Assembly (NCBI GenBank): GCA_023419055.1
Contig: JAEZYO010000590.1
Location: 1 to 16,094 of the forward strand
Source of the DNA: Pseudomonadota bacterium
GTDB lineage: Bacteria > Myxococcota > Polyangia > Polyangiales > Polyangiaceae
Direction of reading: 5' to 3'
DNA: 16,094 nucleotides
Part shown: piece by piece, positions 1 through 6,629 of the stretch
How the letters are laid out: every line of letters begins with the position of its first letter
Position numbering within the stretch: the first letter of the stretch is position 1
Program-made: the position numbers and the translations under genes
Notes under the pieces: model-generated
The model's database searches: none
What the model was told of the DNA's origin: nothing
Seen by the model: only the letters and a program-made list of their open reading frames with translations

Positions 1-203
1 CAGGGGCGCCACTGCGCTCGGCGCGACTGGGTCACGAGACCCGCCTTCTGCAGCACCTTCAGGTGCTTGGAGACGGTGGGGAGCCGGAGCTCGAACGGCT
101 CGGCGAGCTCATTGACCGTGGCCTCCCCCTCTGCCAGCCGAGCAAGGATGGCCCTGCGGGTGGGGTCGGCGAGCGCCGCAAAGGTCAAACTGAGCTGATC
201 CAT
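1..203 (-). CDS. ArsR-family winged-helix repressor (partial, 3' end cut by window edge)
   Basis: The visible 67 residues begin MDQLSLTFAALADPTRRAIL, the classic opening of an ArsR/SdpR-type regulator. The recognition part follows at about residues 30-50 (TVNELAEPF then LPTVSKHLKVLQKAGLV), typical of the helix-turn-helix. The start at 203 is preceded by GGGAG six bases upstream of ATG, a good ribosome site. No N-terminal metal-binding cysteine pair is visible, so a metal sensor of the ArsR/SmtB kind is not indicated; the rest is outside the window. Members of this subgroup often sit next to an SRPBCC/AHSA1-type gene, but that would lie beyond the left edge and cannot be seen. It probably represses its own promoter through the AT-rich dyad just upstream. 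Confidence 0.9.
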   Translation of the reverse strand, partial: MDQLSLTFAALADPTRRAILARLAEGEATVNELAEPFELRLPTVSKHLKVLQKAGLVTQSRRAQWRP

Positions 204-211
204 GAATTCTC

Positions 212-235
212 CCAATCGGCTAATTAGCTAATTGG
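212..235. promoter_or_regulatory. AT-rich inverted repeat in arsR-type gene promoter (probable operator)
   Basis: A 24-bp imperfect palindrome, CCAAT at 212-216 to ATTGG at 231-235, with 20 of 24 positions symmetric. It contains a perfect 12-bp palindrome AATTAGCTAATT at 222-233. It lies 9-32 bp before the ATG at 203, where the -10 region should be, and is strikingly AT-rich for this GC-rich window. ArsR dimers bind such dyads and repress their own gene, so autoregulation is the natural reading. No binding data exist in the sequence itself. Confidence 0.65.
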
Positions 236-264
236 CAAACTAGCGCTCGGAGGAGAGCTCGTCA

Positions 265-278
265 AGCCCGCCCGGGCT
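265..278 (-). terminator. small GC hairpin just after the sigma-factor gene
   Basis: AGCCC at 265-269 pairs with GGGCT at 274-278 around a 4-base loop, 4 bp beyond the sigma-factor stop at 282. There is no T-tract and the stem is only 5 bp, so this is a weak terminator candidate or chance. Confidence 0.2.
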
Positions 279-281
279 CGG

Positions 282-836
282 TCAGCCGCCCCGTACCTGG
301 GCTTGCAGGCGCGTCAGAGCCCGATGGCGAAGGACCCTCACGTGGCCGGGCGTGGTACCGAGCTCGCTCGCGATCGCGCTCGACTCGAGCTCGGCCCAGA
401 ACGAGAGCCACAGCACCCGCCGTTCTCGCTCCGGCAGGGTCGACCAAGAGCGCGCGACCCAGGCGAGGTCACGACCGTGCGTGCGCGGCTCCACGGTGGG
501 CTCGCTGGGATCCGCGTAGCGAGCCAGCAGGCGCCGGCGGCGCTTCTCCGCGCGAGTGCGGTTTCGGGTGAGCCACCGGCAGCTCCCCATCACGAACGAG
601 CTCAGCCTGGACGGCTCGCACACCTCACCCCGTCGGGTTTTCTCGAGCAGCAAGCCGAGCACGTCCTGAGTCAGGTCCCAGGCGGAGTCAGCGTCACGCA
701 GGTGGCGTAGCCCGTACCGATAGACGCGACTCAAGTAGCGGCGGCAGAGCGCGTCTTCTGCGCTCCTGTCGCGAGCCGCGGCGATCTCTCGAAGCAACCC
801 TGCGTCGGGGAGGGCGAGCGCTGGATTCAGCACCAC
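282..836 (-). CDS. ECF-like sigma-70 family RNA polymerase sigma factor
   Basis: 184-residue protein with the two-domain layout of group IV (ECF) sigma factors. Region 2 lies at about residues 28-98, where RRYLSRVYRYGLRHLRDA and AWDLTQDVLGLLLEK match the core-binding and -10-recognition helices. Region 4 lies at about residues 133-180, with LPERERRVLWLSFW followed by the helix-turn-helix ELGTTPGHVRVLRHRALTRL. There is no long C-terminal extension. The start is GTG at 836; TACGCT lies 7 bp before it and no ribosome site is visible, which suggests a leaderless transcript. An adjacent anti-sigma factor, common for this family, is absent: the upstream neighbour (42 bp away, same strand) is a metallo-beta-lactamase-fold protein. 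Regulon unknown. Confidence 0.85.
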   Translation of the reverse strand: MVLNPALALPDAGLLREIAAARDRSAEDALCRRYLSRVYRYGLRHLRDADSAWDLTQDVLGLLLEKTRRGEVCEPSRLSSFVMGSCRWLTRNRTRAEKRRRRLLARYADPSEPTVEPRTHGRDLAWVARSWSTLPERERRVLWLSFWAELESSAIASELGTTPGHVRVLRHRALTRLQAQVRGG

Positions 837-843
837 GCCCGCG

Positions 844-849
844 AGCGTA
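844..849 (-). promoter_or_regulatory. -10-like TACGCT 7 bp before the sigma-factor GTG
   Basis: On the minus strand TACGCT is followed by seven bases and the GTG start at 836. This spacing would place the transcription start at or next to the start codon. It is one of seven such cases in this window. No convincing -35 is seen. Confidence 0.4.
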
Positions 850-877
850 CCAAGTCGGCCGCGCGTGGATCACCGAA

Positions 878-1591
878 TCAAGCGAGCGCCCGACCGAGTT
901 CTCTGAGCAAACTTGCGCCGTCTCCTCGAAAGGACGCCCCATGCATGCAGGCGAGGGCCTCGGGCTCGAGCCCGGCGAGCTTCTCGAGCAGCGCCTGCGC
1001 GTTCCTGATCGGAGCGTAGGGGAAGCTCGCGCGCATCGCTTCGCTCGGCCCGAAAATGTCGCCCTCGGTGATCGGCGGAGGGTCACCGCCTCCGTGTGCG
1101 AAGAGGTCCCCGCACAAGAGCGTGCGCGTGCGTTCCTCGAACAGGAACCCGCAGTCGAGCCCGTGCGGCAAATGCGGAGCGTCGCACCAGCGCACCTGGT
1201 GCTCGCCGAGGTCGAGTCGTTCGCCGTCCTTCAGCGCTCGAGCAGGCCTCGACGCCGAGTCCGAGAGGCAGACCATCGCGCCGAGCTCGCTGCAGATCGG
1301 CTGCGCGTCTGGCGCGATCGCCAGCCAATCGTTCAGTGCCCCGGTCTCGTCGGCCTCGAGGTGCGAGAAAGCGACGTAGCGCAGGCTGGACGGCGGCAGC
1401 ACCGTGGCCACCGCGTCGCGTACGGCCCCGAAAATTCCTTTCATTCCCGAGTGAAAGAGCAGCGGCAGCTCGTCCCGGATCAGGATCTGATTGAAGGTAA
1501 AACCTCCTGGAATCGCGGGCAGGCTCGTGCTGATGCGAAAGACGCCGTCGACAATTTCGTCGATCCTGGTGCTGGAGTTGGGAAGGCGCAT
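878..1591 (-). CDS. Metallo-beta-lactamase-fold protein, flavodiiron/ODP type
   Basis: 237-residue single-domain protein. Residues 76-82 read SHLEADE, giving the H-x-E-x-D set (H77, E79, D81) of the oxygen-binding diiron and flavodiiron branch of the MBL fold, as opposed to the HxHxDH of hydrolases. Further expected metal ligands are visible: H140 or H143 (DAPHLPHG), D162 (LLCGDLF) and H217 (CMHG). The early FNQILIRD and LLFHSG match the start of the family's beta-sandwich. No flavodoxin or rubredoxin domain follows, so it would be a stand-alone ODP-like protein, possibly an oxygen or redox sensor or reductase. I chose the ATG at 1591 over an upstream one at 1645 because AGAGGAG lies six bases before it and the extra N-terminus crosses a hairpin. 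The sigma factor follows 41 bp downstream, possibly co-transcribed. Confidence 0.8.
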   Translation of the reverse strand: MRLPNSSTRIDEIVDGVFRISTSLPAIPGGFTFNQILIRDELPLLFHSGMKGIFGAVRDAVATVLPPSSLRYVAFSHLEADETGALNDWLAIAPDAQPICSELGAMVCLSDSASRPARALKDGERLDLGEHQVRWCDAPHLPHGLDCGFLFEERTRTLLCGDLFAHGGGDPPPITEGDIFGPSEAMRASFPYAPIRNAQALLEKLAGLEPEALACMHGASFRGDGASLLRELGRALA

Positions 1592-1597
1592 GACTGG

Positions 1598-1604
1598 CTC
1601 CTCT
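1598..1604 (-). promoter_or_regulatory. Strong ribosome binding site deciding the MBL-protein start
   Basis: AGAGGAG on the minus strand, six bases before ATG 1591. It is one of the few clear Shine-Dalgarno sites in the window and argues for this start over the in-frame ATG at 1645. Confidence 0.7.
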
Positions 1605-1606
1605 GT

Positions 1607-1629
1607 GACGCGGCGCGTGCTGCCGCGTC
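1607..1629 (-). promoter_or_regulatory. Perfect 8-bp inverted repeat in the leader of the MBL gene
   Basis: GACGCGGC and GCCGCGTC (1607-1614 and 1622-1629) form a perfect 8-bp stem with a 7-base loop. On the minus strand it ends 2 bases before the AGAGGAG ribosome site. It could be an mRNA leader hairpin that modulates translation, or a dyad operator for a regulator. Which one cannot be told from sequence alone. Confidence 0.45.
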
Positions 1630-1746
1630 TTTCAGGTGGTGTCACGGCGGGCCGAAGCGTTACGACCGGGAGGCCAAGACTTCCCCTTGCGTTTTCCCGA
1701 CCATTTCGTACTGATTGCGAGCAAGCTTCCCCAACAGCAGAAGACC

Positions 1747-3012
1747 ATGAGCCAGAAACCCAAAGTCGCCATCCTCACCGCCGGGGGCCTCGCGCCCTGT
1801 CTCTCCTCCTCTGTCGGGGGACTCATCGAGCGCTACTCGGAGCTCGCGCCTGAAGTCGAGATCATCGGCTACCTGGGCGGCTACAAGGGCCTCTTGCTCG
1901 GACAGAGCGTCGCCGTGACCCCCGAGGTGCGCGCCAACGCTCACGTCCTCCACAAGCACGGCGGGAGCCCGATCAAGAACAGCCGCGTCAAGCTCACGAA
2001 CGTCAAGGACTGCTTGAAGCGCGGGCTCGTCAAGGAAGGCGAGAATCCGCTCGAGGTCGCGGCTCGTCAGCTCACCAAGGACGGCGTCACGATTTTGCAC
2101 ACCGTCGGCGGTGACGACACCAACACCACCGCGGCGGATCTCGCGGCGTACCTCGCCAAGAACAACTACAAGCTCACGGTCGTCGGCTTGCCGAAGACCA
2201 TCGACAACGACGTCTACCCGATCCGTCAGTCGCTCGGCGCCTGGACGGCCGCGGAGCAAGGCGCGATCTACTTCGAGAACGTGGTCAACGAGCAGTCCGC
2301 GAACCCGCGCATGCTCATCATCCACGAGGTGATGGGGCGCAACTGCGGCTGGCTCACCGCGTACACCGCCAAGGTCTACCGCGAGCGCCTCAACCACCCC
2401 GACTTCTTGCCGGGCTTCAACCTCGCGCGCATGCACAAGGACCTGGACGCCGTCTACGTCCCCGAGATGGCGTTCGATCTCGAGGCCGAGGCCAAGCGCT
2501 TGAAGGGTGTGATGGACGAGCAGGACTGCGTCAACATCTTCGTCTCCGAGGGTGCCGGCGTGGACCAGATCGTGAAGGAGATGGAGAGCCGCGGAGAAGA
2601 GGTTCCCCGCGACGCCTTCGGTCACTACAAGCTCGACGCGGTCAACGTCGGCAACTGGTTCTCCAAGCAGTTTGCCAAGCTGCTCGGCGCCGAGAAGACG
2701 CTCGTGCAAAAGTCCGGCTACTTCGCGCGCGCGGCGGCGGCGAACCCGGACGACCTGCGCATCATCAAGAGCATGGTCGATCACGCGGTCGAGTGCGGCC
2801 TGCGCGGCGAGTCGGGCGTCATCGGTCACGACGAGGACAACGGCGGCCGGCTCCGCGCCATCGAGTTCCCGCGCATCAAGGGCGGCAAGCCCTTCGACAT
2901 CGACCTGCCCTGGTTCAACGAGCTCTTGAAGGACATCCGCCAGCCGCGCACCGAGCGCGTCAGCGTGGCGCACGGCTCCGAGCCGTCGCTGCCGAGCGTC
3001 AGCAAGGTCTGA
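1747..3012 (+). CDS. pfp: Pyrophosphate-dependent 6-phosphofructokinase (PFP)
   Basis: 421-residue phosphofructokinase that converts fructose 6-phosphate and PPi to fructose 1,6-bisphosphate and phosphate; known family members work reversibly, in glycolysis and gluconeogenesis. Key motifs: TAGGLAP at 11-17 (phosphoryl-donor loop), GGDDT at 121-125 and PKTIDND at 149-155, then MGRNCGW at 196-202 (sugar-phosphate binding). The second Asp of GGDDT and the Lys of PKTIDND are the established marks of PPi rather than ATP specificity (ATP enzymes have GGDGS/T). I start at ATG 1747 because homology begins within a few residues (MSQKPKVAILTAGG); the open frame extends back to 1636 but that part resembles nothing. 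A weak AGAAG lies upstream. Divergent from the MBL gene; a hairpin follows the stop. Confidence 0.95.
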   Translation: MSQKPKVAILTAGGLAPCLSSSVGGLIERYSELAPEVEIIGYLGGYKGLLLGQSVAVTPEVRANAHVLHKHGGSPIKNSRVKLTNVKDCLKRGLVKEGENPLEVAARQLTKDGVTILHTVGGDDTNTTAADLAAYLAKNNYKLTVVGLPKTIDNDVYPIRQSLGAWTAAEQGAIYFENVVNEQSANPRMLIIHEVMGRNCGWLTAYTAKVYRERLNHPDFLPGFNLARMHKDLDAVYVPEMAFDLEAEAKRLKGVMDEQDCVNIFVSEGAGVDQIVKEMESRGEEVPRDAFGHYKLDAVNVGNWFSKQFAKLLGAEKTLVQKSGYFARAAAANPDDLRIIKSMVDHAVECGLRGESGVIGHDEDNGGRLRAIEFPRIKGGKPFDIDLPWFNELLKDIRQPRTERVSVAHGSEPSLPSVSKV

Positions 3013-3013
3013 A

Positions 3014-3069
3014 GCCCGCTTTCACGGGCCGAACGAAGGGCGTTCCCGAAAGGGGGCGCCCTTTCGTTC
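3014..3069 (+). terminator. Two hairpins after pfp, terminator-like
   Basis: A short stem GCCCG/CGGGC (3014-3018 with 3025-3029) starts one base after the stop. It is followed by a longer stem, GAACGAAGGGCG at 3031-3042 with its complement at 3057-3069 (12 pairs, one bulged T). There is no clear T-tract afterwards (ATTGGGG). Probably the pfp terminator; the transposase remnant begins within about 10 bp of it. Confidence 0.5.
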
Positions 3070-3077
3070 ATTGGGGC

Positions 3078-3503
3078 GATCGCTCCGACCCAATCTGCCA
3101 GCGTTTGATGAGCGTTCCAGGCGTCGGTCCCGTGACGTCGATCCACTTCGTAGCTGCGCTCGACAAGGTCGAACGCTTCCCGAGCGCGCATGCCGTACAG
3201 AGCTATCTCGGTTTGGTGCCTGGCGAACGCTCGAGCTCAGACAAGAAGCGTCGTACTGGCATCACCAAAGCACGCCCTCCACGCGTGCGCTGGGCTCTGG
3301 CCCAAGCCGCCTGGTCATTACGGCTTGCACGAAAGCAGGATCCTCTCGTCCTTTGGGCTCTGCGGGTGGAGGCCCGGCGTGGAAAGATGGTCGCCATGAC
3401 CGCGCTGGCACGACGCCTTGCCGGAGTTCTGTATGCGCTTTGGCGCGACGGTACACGCTACGCACCGTCGAAGCTGCACGAACGCATGCACGCCACTTCC
3501 TAG
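3078..3503 (+). pseudogene. IS110-family transposase remnant (C-terminal Transposase_20 part only)
   Basis: The frame from about 3078 encodes recognisable IS110-family C-terminal sequence: RLMSVPGVGPVTSIHFVAAL, RFPSAHAVQSYLGLVPGE, SSSDKKRRTGITKA and VRWALAQAAWSLRL, ending at TAG 3501-3503. This is the Transposase_20 region holding the serine-containing catalytic part. The N-terminal RuvC-like DEDD domain, normally about 200 residues, is missing: upstream the same frame only runs through the pfp gene. An internal ATG at 3108 could start a 131-residue fragment but would not give an active recombinase. Truncation occurred within about 10 bp of the pfp terminator hairpin. No second copy, terminal repeat or target duplication was seen. 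A decayed remnant, not a mobile element. Confidence 0.8.
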
Positions 3504-4095
3504 CCGACGCCCCCGCTTCCCCAAGCGACAGGGACGCCGAGATTTCCGAGCGAAAAGCTGTCCAGAGGCGGCCATTGCGTGCGCCAGCGTCTGAGGCCCG
3601 TGATCACCTGGAGAACGGAGCACTCTGTTTCCGCGATTGCAGACCGCCGATGGACTTCCACCTATGCGTCACGAACGCGGATACTCGATTCAAGACAGCT
3701 CGTCGCTCGCTTCTCTGTCCGCTCTGCACGGCACGCGCATGGCTCCGCGCTGGCGCGGGTACTCGTACCTACTCAGCACTCCGCGCCCACACGACATCGT
3801 CCGCGTCGCGATCTGTGACAGCAGCGCCGCCGCGCTCCGAGCGTATCGATGACGCCTACAGCTGGCGCTCCGCTAGACTATGAAAGTTGCACATCAAAAT
3901 ATCGAACGGCGCCCGTTTACGCTTGACACACATCGACACAAGACTGCCCTCACATTCGACAACCACGTCGATCTTTGCCGCGCACTCCGCCTACGGTACG
4001 ACGGGACACGCCTTCACGCGCGCGGCGACTCGAAACTCGAAGTGACCAGCGCTCGCAAGCGAGCGCGCAGATACGGAGTCGCGAAAACCAAGGTG
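3504..4095. other. Gene-poor stretch between transposase remnant and HNH gene
   Basis: About 590 bp without a credible gene. Open frames here (for example 3579-3818, 3637-3852 and 3880-4146) are short, Arg/Ser-rich and unlike any family I recognise. The sequence looks less biased in codon third positions than its neighbours, as expected of decayed mobile DNA. A near-perfect dyad, GCGCTCGC and GCGAGCGC with AA between (4049-4066), lies about 30 bp before the HNH gene's -10-like box. Part may be the right-hand non-coding end of the former IS110 element, but I cannot define its end. Confidence 0.5.
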
Positions 4096-4101
4096 TACAC
4101 T
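4096..4101 (+). promoter_or_regulatory. -10-like TACACT 7 bp before the HNH gene ATG
   Basis: TACACT is followed by seven bases and ATG at 4109; there is no purine-rich ribosome site between. This would make a leaderless mRNA. No good -35 is visible 17 bp upstream. Confidence 0.45.
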
Positions 4102-4108
4102 GCTTCGC

Positions 4109-5548
4109 ATGAACTCGAGCACGAACGCCATCGTTTCACTCGATAAGAGCGCCTCGCTCGCCAAGAGCGCTTCACCCGCCAGGGGCGCTTCACCCGCCAG
4201 GAGCGCTTCACCCGCCGAGCTCTCCGACTCGGACTTGCTCGTAGCGACCCGCCTTCTCGTCGGTCGTTCGAACCAGCTCCTCGCCAGCTTGCTCGCTCAC
4301 CTGGCCGAGGTCGAAGCTCGCGGCGTTCACCGCACTCGCGCCTGCTCGAGCCTCTACACCTACTGCATCTACGAGCTCCGCCTCTCCGAGGATGAAGCGT
4401 ACCGGCGCGTAGCCGCCGCTCGCCTGGTTCGGCGCTTTCCGGCGCTCCTGGAAGCGGTCGGCAGGGGGGAGCTCCACCTCACCGGACTCTTGATGCTAGG
4501 GCCGCATCTCACGAACGAGAACCTCATCGAAGTCCTGGCGCGAGCGAAACACCGTACCAAAAAGGAGATCGCGCGCCTCGTCCGACTACTCGATCCGTTG
4601 CCCGAAGTTCCGTCCCGCATCGAACCGCTCGGCCCCGCGCCGGCGCGGGCCATGCCCCGGGCACCGACTTGGAGCCAGCTCGTCCAGTCAGCCTGCCCGG
4701 TCCGAGAGCTCAACCCCGGTGATCGCCCGAGCGACTGGGTGGTGACTGCTCCGTCGATTTCACCCACGCCTACTACGGAGAGCGAACCTCAGAACGCGAA
4801 CGCCCTCGATGAGGCCGTGAGCGACACAGGCCAACCCACCCAACCGGCCCCACCCGCTCCCGCGCAAACGGCATCCGCGCCGGCGCGGCTGATACCGCAG
4901 CGCTTCAGCGTGCAGTTCACGGCGAGCGAAGAGTACGTGAAGCTCGTCGAAGAAGCCCAAGCGCTGTCCGGAGCGCGCATCAGACTCGACGAGCTCCACT
5001 TGCGAGCCATGCGTGCGCTCGTAGCGGAGCTCAAGCGCCAGAAGTATGCGGTGACCACGCGGCCGCGACAGCGCTCCGCCAGCACCCCGGCGAACCCCAG
5101 CGACGCAAGCTGCGCCGAACAGCGAACTACCGAACCACGAACCGCCGATCCGCAAACCGCCGCTCCCCGAACTGCCGATCCGCGAACTGCCGAGCGGCCG
5201 CCGTCCTCAGCGCAACCGCGCCGGCGCGGGCGCTACGTCACAGCCGAAGTCCGACGCGCCGTCTTCCAGCGTGACGGGGGTCGCTGCACCTTCACCGATT
5301 CGTCGGGACAGCGCTGCCGCGAGACGGACGACATCGAGCTTCATCACGAGAGCGCTTTCGCGCTCGGCGGCGAACACACTACCTCCAATCTCACCCTACG
5401 CTGCCGCGCTCACAACGCCCTGGCCGCCGAGGAGGACTTCGGCAAAGAGTTCATCGAGCAGCAACGCGAGAGCGACCATGAGCGCTGGACGCTGGTCGAA
5501 GCGGCCGAGCGCCATCGTGACGACGTCGGAGCACTCGATCGAGCCTAG
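4109..5548 (+). CDS. HNH endonuclease-domain protein with DUF222-like N-terminal region
   Basis: 479 residues. After a low-complexity N-terminus (about 10-38, SASPAR repeats) comes a helical region (about 39-150, with LVGRSNQLLASLLAHLAEVEARG and YELRLSEDEAYRRVAAARLVRRFP) like the N-terminal domain of the large HNH/13E12-type family. A Pro/Ala/Thr-rich linker (about 150-370) contains a second helical island and a five-unit repeat. The C-terminal HNH domain starts at about 373: VFQRDGGRCTF, then LHHESAFALGGEHTTSNLTL and CRAHN. H412/H413 and the Cys set C393, C403, C432 match a zinc-stabilised HNH nuclease. Such genes are often multicopy in high-GC bacteria and of unknown role; many sit near mobile DNA, as here beside an IS110 remnant. 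Nuclease activity is inferred from the motif only. Confidence 0.8.
   Translation: MNSSTNAIVSLDKSASLAKSASPARGASPARSASPAELSDSDLLVATRLLVGRSNQLLASLLAHLAEVEARGVHRTRACSSLYTYCIYELRLSEDEAYRRVAAARLVRRFPALLEAVGRGELHLTGLLMLGPHLTNENLIEVLARAKHRTKKEIARLVRLLDPLPEVPSRIEPLGPAPARAMPRAPTWSQLVQSACPVRELNPGDRPSDWVVTAPSISPTPTTESEPQNANALDEAVSDTGQPTQPAPPAPAQTASAPARLIPQRFSVQFTASEEYVKLVEEAQALSGARIRLDELHLRAMRALVAELKRQKYAVTTRPRQRSASTPANPSDASCAEQRTTEPRTADPQTAAPRTADPRTAERPPSSAQPRRRGRYVTAEVRRAVFQRDGGRCTFTDSSGQRCRETDDIELHHESAFALGGEHTTSNLTLRCRAHNALAAEEDFGKEFIEQQRESDHERWTLVEAAERHRDDVGALDRA
4147..4218 (+). repeat. Four tandem 18-bp units encoding SASPAR-type hexapeptides
   Basis: Units at 4147-4164, 4165-4182, 4183-4200 and 4201-4218. 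Units 2-4 are nearly identical (core GCGCTTCACCCGCC); unit 1 is more diverged. They encode SASLAK, SASPAR, GASPAR and SASPAE near the start of the HNH protein. An in-frame minisatellite prone to copy-number change without breaking the frame. Confidence 0.85.
5123..5197 (+). repeat. Five tandem 15-bp units encoding RTADP-type pentapeptides
   Basis: Units at 5123-5137, 5138-5152, 5153-5167, 5168-5182 and 5183-5197, consensus CGAACCGCCGATCCG, encode RTTEP, RTADP, QTAAP, RTADP and RTAER in the linker before the HNH domain. Like the N-terminal repeat, the unit length is a multiple of three, so the frame is kept whatever the copy number. Confidence 0.8.
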
Positions 5549-5790
5549 GGCAGCGAACCGAGCGCGGGTGCTGCGGGTGCACGGGCTCGGCGCGAGTCGG
5601 GGGATTGCACTAGCTTTTGCACTCGAACTGCGCTCACAGCGTCCATGCAATTTCGCTACCCCTTCTTCGTTCGGCAACAATCGCCCTTGGCGTCTTCGTG
5701 AACGCCGACTTGAACCACGCGCCTGCCGAGAATTTTGAGAAACCACGACAGTCCCGTCGTCAGCCCTTCGACCAGGCGGCGGAAACTCGG
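5549..5790. other. Convergent intergenic region without a recognised feature
   Basis: 242 bp between the HNH stop and the HIT-gene stop. I see no gene and no convincing hairpin with a T-tract; only short repeats such as TGCACT at two places near 5605-5625. Confidence 0.5.
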
Positions 5791-6242
5791 CTAAGGAATC
5801 GCGGCTTTTCCGAGAGAATCCTTGATTCGGACGGCGACAGCAGCAAGGTCCTCGTCGCTAGCCGGCTGGCTCGAGATCGAGCGTTCAAACGAGAAACCAT
5901 CGTCTACGTAGCGTGGCACGACATGCACGTGAACATGAGGGACCTCCTGACCTGGGCGTTCACCGTCAGAAAGAAGGAGGTTCACACCCTCGCACCGAGG
6001 GCGCTGCGCCGCAGTGCAATGGCGATGCGCGGGGCGACGATCATCAGACGGCCCGCAACATCGACGTCGAGCTCCGACAAGTCGACAGCGTGCTCGCGAG
6101 GCGCGACGAGCACGTGCCCCAGGTTGATCGGGTGGATGTCCAGAAACGCGACGCAAGCCTCGTCACGATGCACCTCCGCGCTCGGCAGATCCCCGGTGAT
6201 CACGCGACAGAACGTGCACGCGGTGTCGGTCAAGGACTGCAT
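5791..6242 (-). pseudogene. HIT-family (histidine triad) protein gene, broken by a 1-base deletion
   Basis: Two overlapping frames together give one HIT protein. The first (6242 down to about 5992) encodes CTFCRVITGDLPSAEVH, AFLDIHPINLGHVLVAPREH and up to LRRSALGA; the second continues CEGVNLLLSDGERPGQEV and PHVHVHVVPRYVDDGF, the histidine triad HVHVHV. Adding one base between 5991 and 5992 joins them as ...LGAEGVNLLL..., a standard HIT sequence of 150 residues with an N-terminal Cys pair (CxxC) as in Zn-binding members. HIT proteins are nucleotide hydrolases or transferases. As written, translation stops at TGA 5982-5984 before the active site. It is the last gene of the mglA cluster. Either a real recent inactivation or a sequencing error. 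Confidence 0.85.
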
Positions 6243-6270
6243 CGGTTACCACGTTCGTGTCTAGCCGTGA

Positions 6271-6613
6271 TCACCGATCGAGCCCTGCGCCCCAGATCCG
6301 TAGCACCGTCGAGAAGTCTCGCGGATCCCAGGCGCGAATTCTGAGCGCGACGGGAACGACGCTATTGCGCTCGTACTCGGGCGCGGCCTCGTAGCGCGTG
6401 ACGGCACCGTCTCGTATCAGCGGCGTGACGATGTTCTGGTCGACTCGAGCCTTCATCGCGCCAAAGCCCACGAGCAAGGTAGGTGACGTTCTCACGCACC
6501 TTCGAGCCGCCAAACTCCACCGGGATGAGCAGGACCTCCTCGAGAACGCCCTCCTCACAGAGCGCCGTCGCCTTCTCCAACGAGTCGACTTGCGAAAACT
6601 CGGGCCCGCTCAC
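6271..6613 (-). pseudogene. Small protein of unknown function, apparently broken by a 1-base insertion
   Basis: Frame one from GTG 6613 gives MSGPEFSQVDSLEKATALCE and VLLIPVEFGGSKVRENVTYL, then degenerates to Arg/His-rich sequence; frame two supplies a sensible continuation, LVGFGAMKARVDQNIVTPLI to YERNSVVPVALRIRAWDPRD and stop at 6271. Removing one base near 6473-6481 (the CTTGC read on the minus strand) joins them as ENVTYLLVGFGAMK, giving 113 residues. The total length of 343 bases, one over a multiple of three, agrees. I recognise no domain. It begins 16 bp after the MglA-like gene's stop and ends 28 bp before the HIT gene, so it was probably in the same operon. Confidence 0.6.
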
Positions 6614-6629
6614 CGGATACCCTGGGAGC

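Noticed and set aside
1660..2973. 437-residue open frame antisense to pfp
   Set aside because: Mirror of pfp codon bias; pfp has all its family motifs.
3923..3928. Perfect TTGACA as a -35 box in the gene-poor stretch
   Set aside because: No acceptable -10 at 16-18 bp (TGCCCT or GCCCTC only) and no gene starts soon after.
3880..4146. 88-residue open frame before the HNH gene
   Set aside because: Overlaps the HNH start and its -10-like box, has no ribosome site and no family resemblance.
4147..5197. CRISPR-like array from the tandem repeats in the HNH gene
   Set aside because: The repeats are contiguous, 15-18 bp, without spacers and in frame with the protein.
5980..6000. Programmed ribosomal frameshift in the HIT gene
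   Set aside because: No slippery heptamer is visible at the junction and HIT proteins are not known to use recoding; a simple 1-base deletion explains it.
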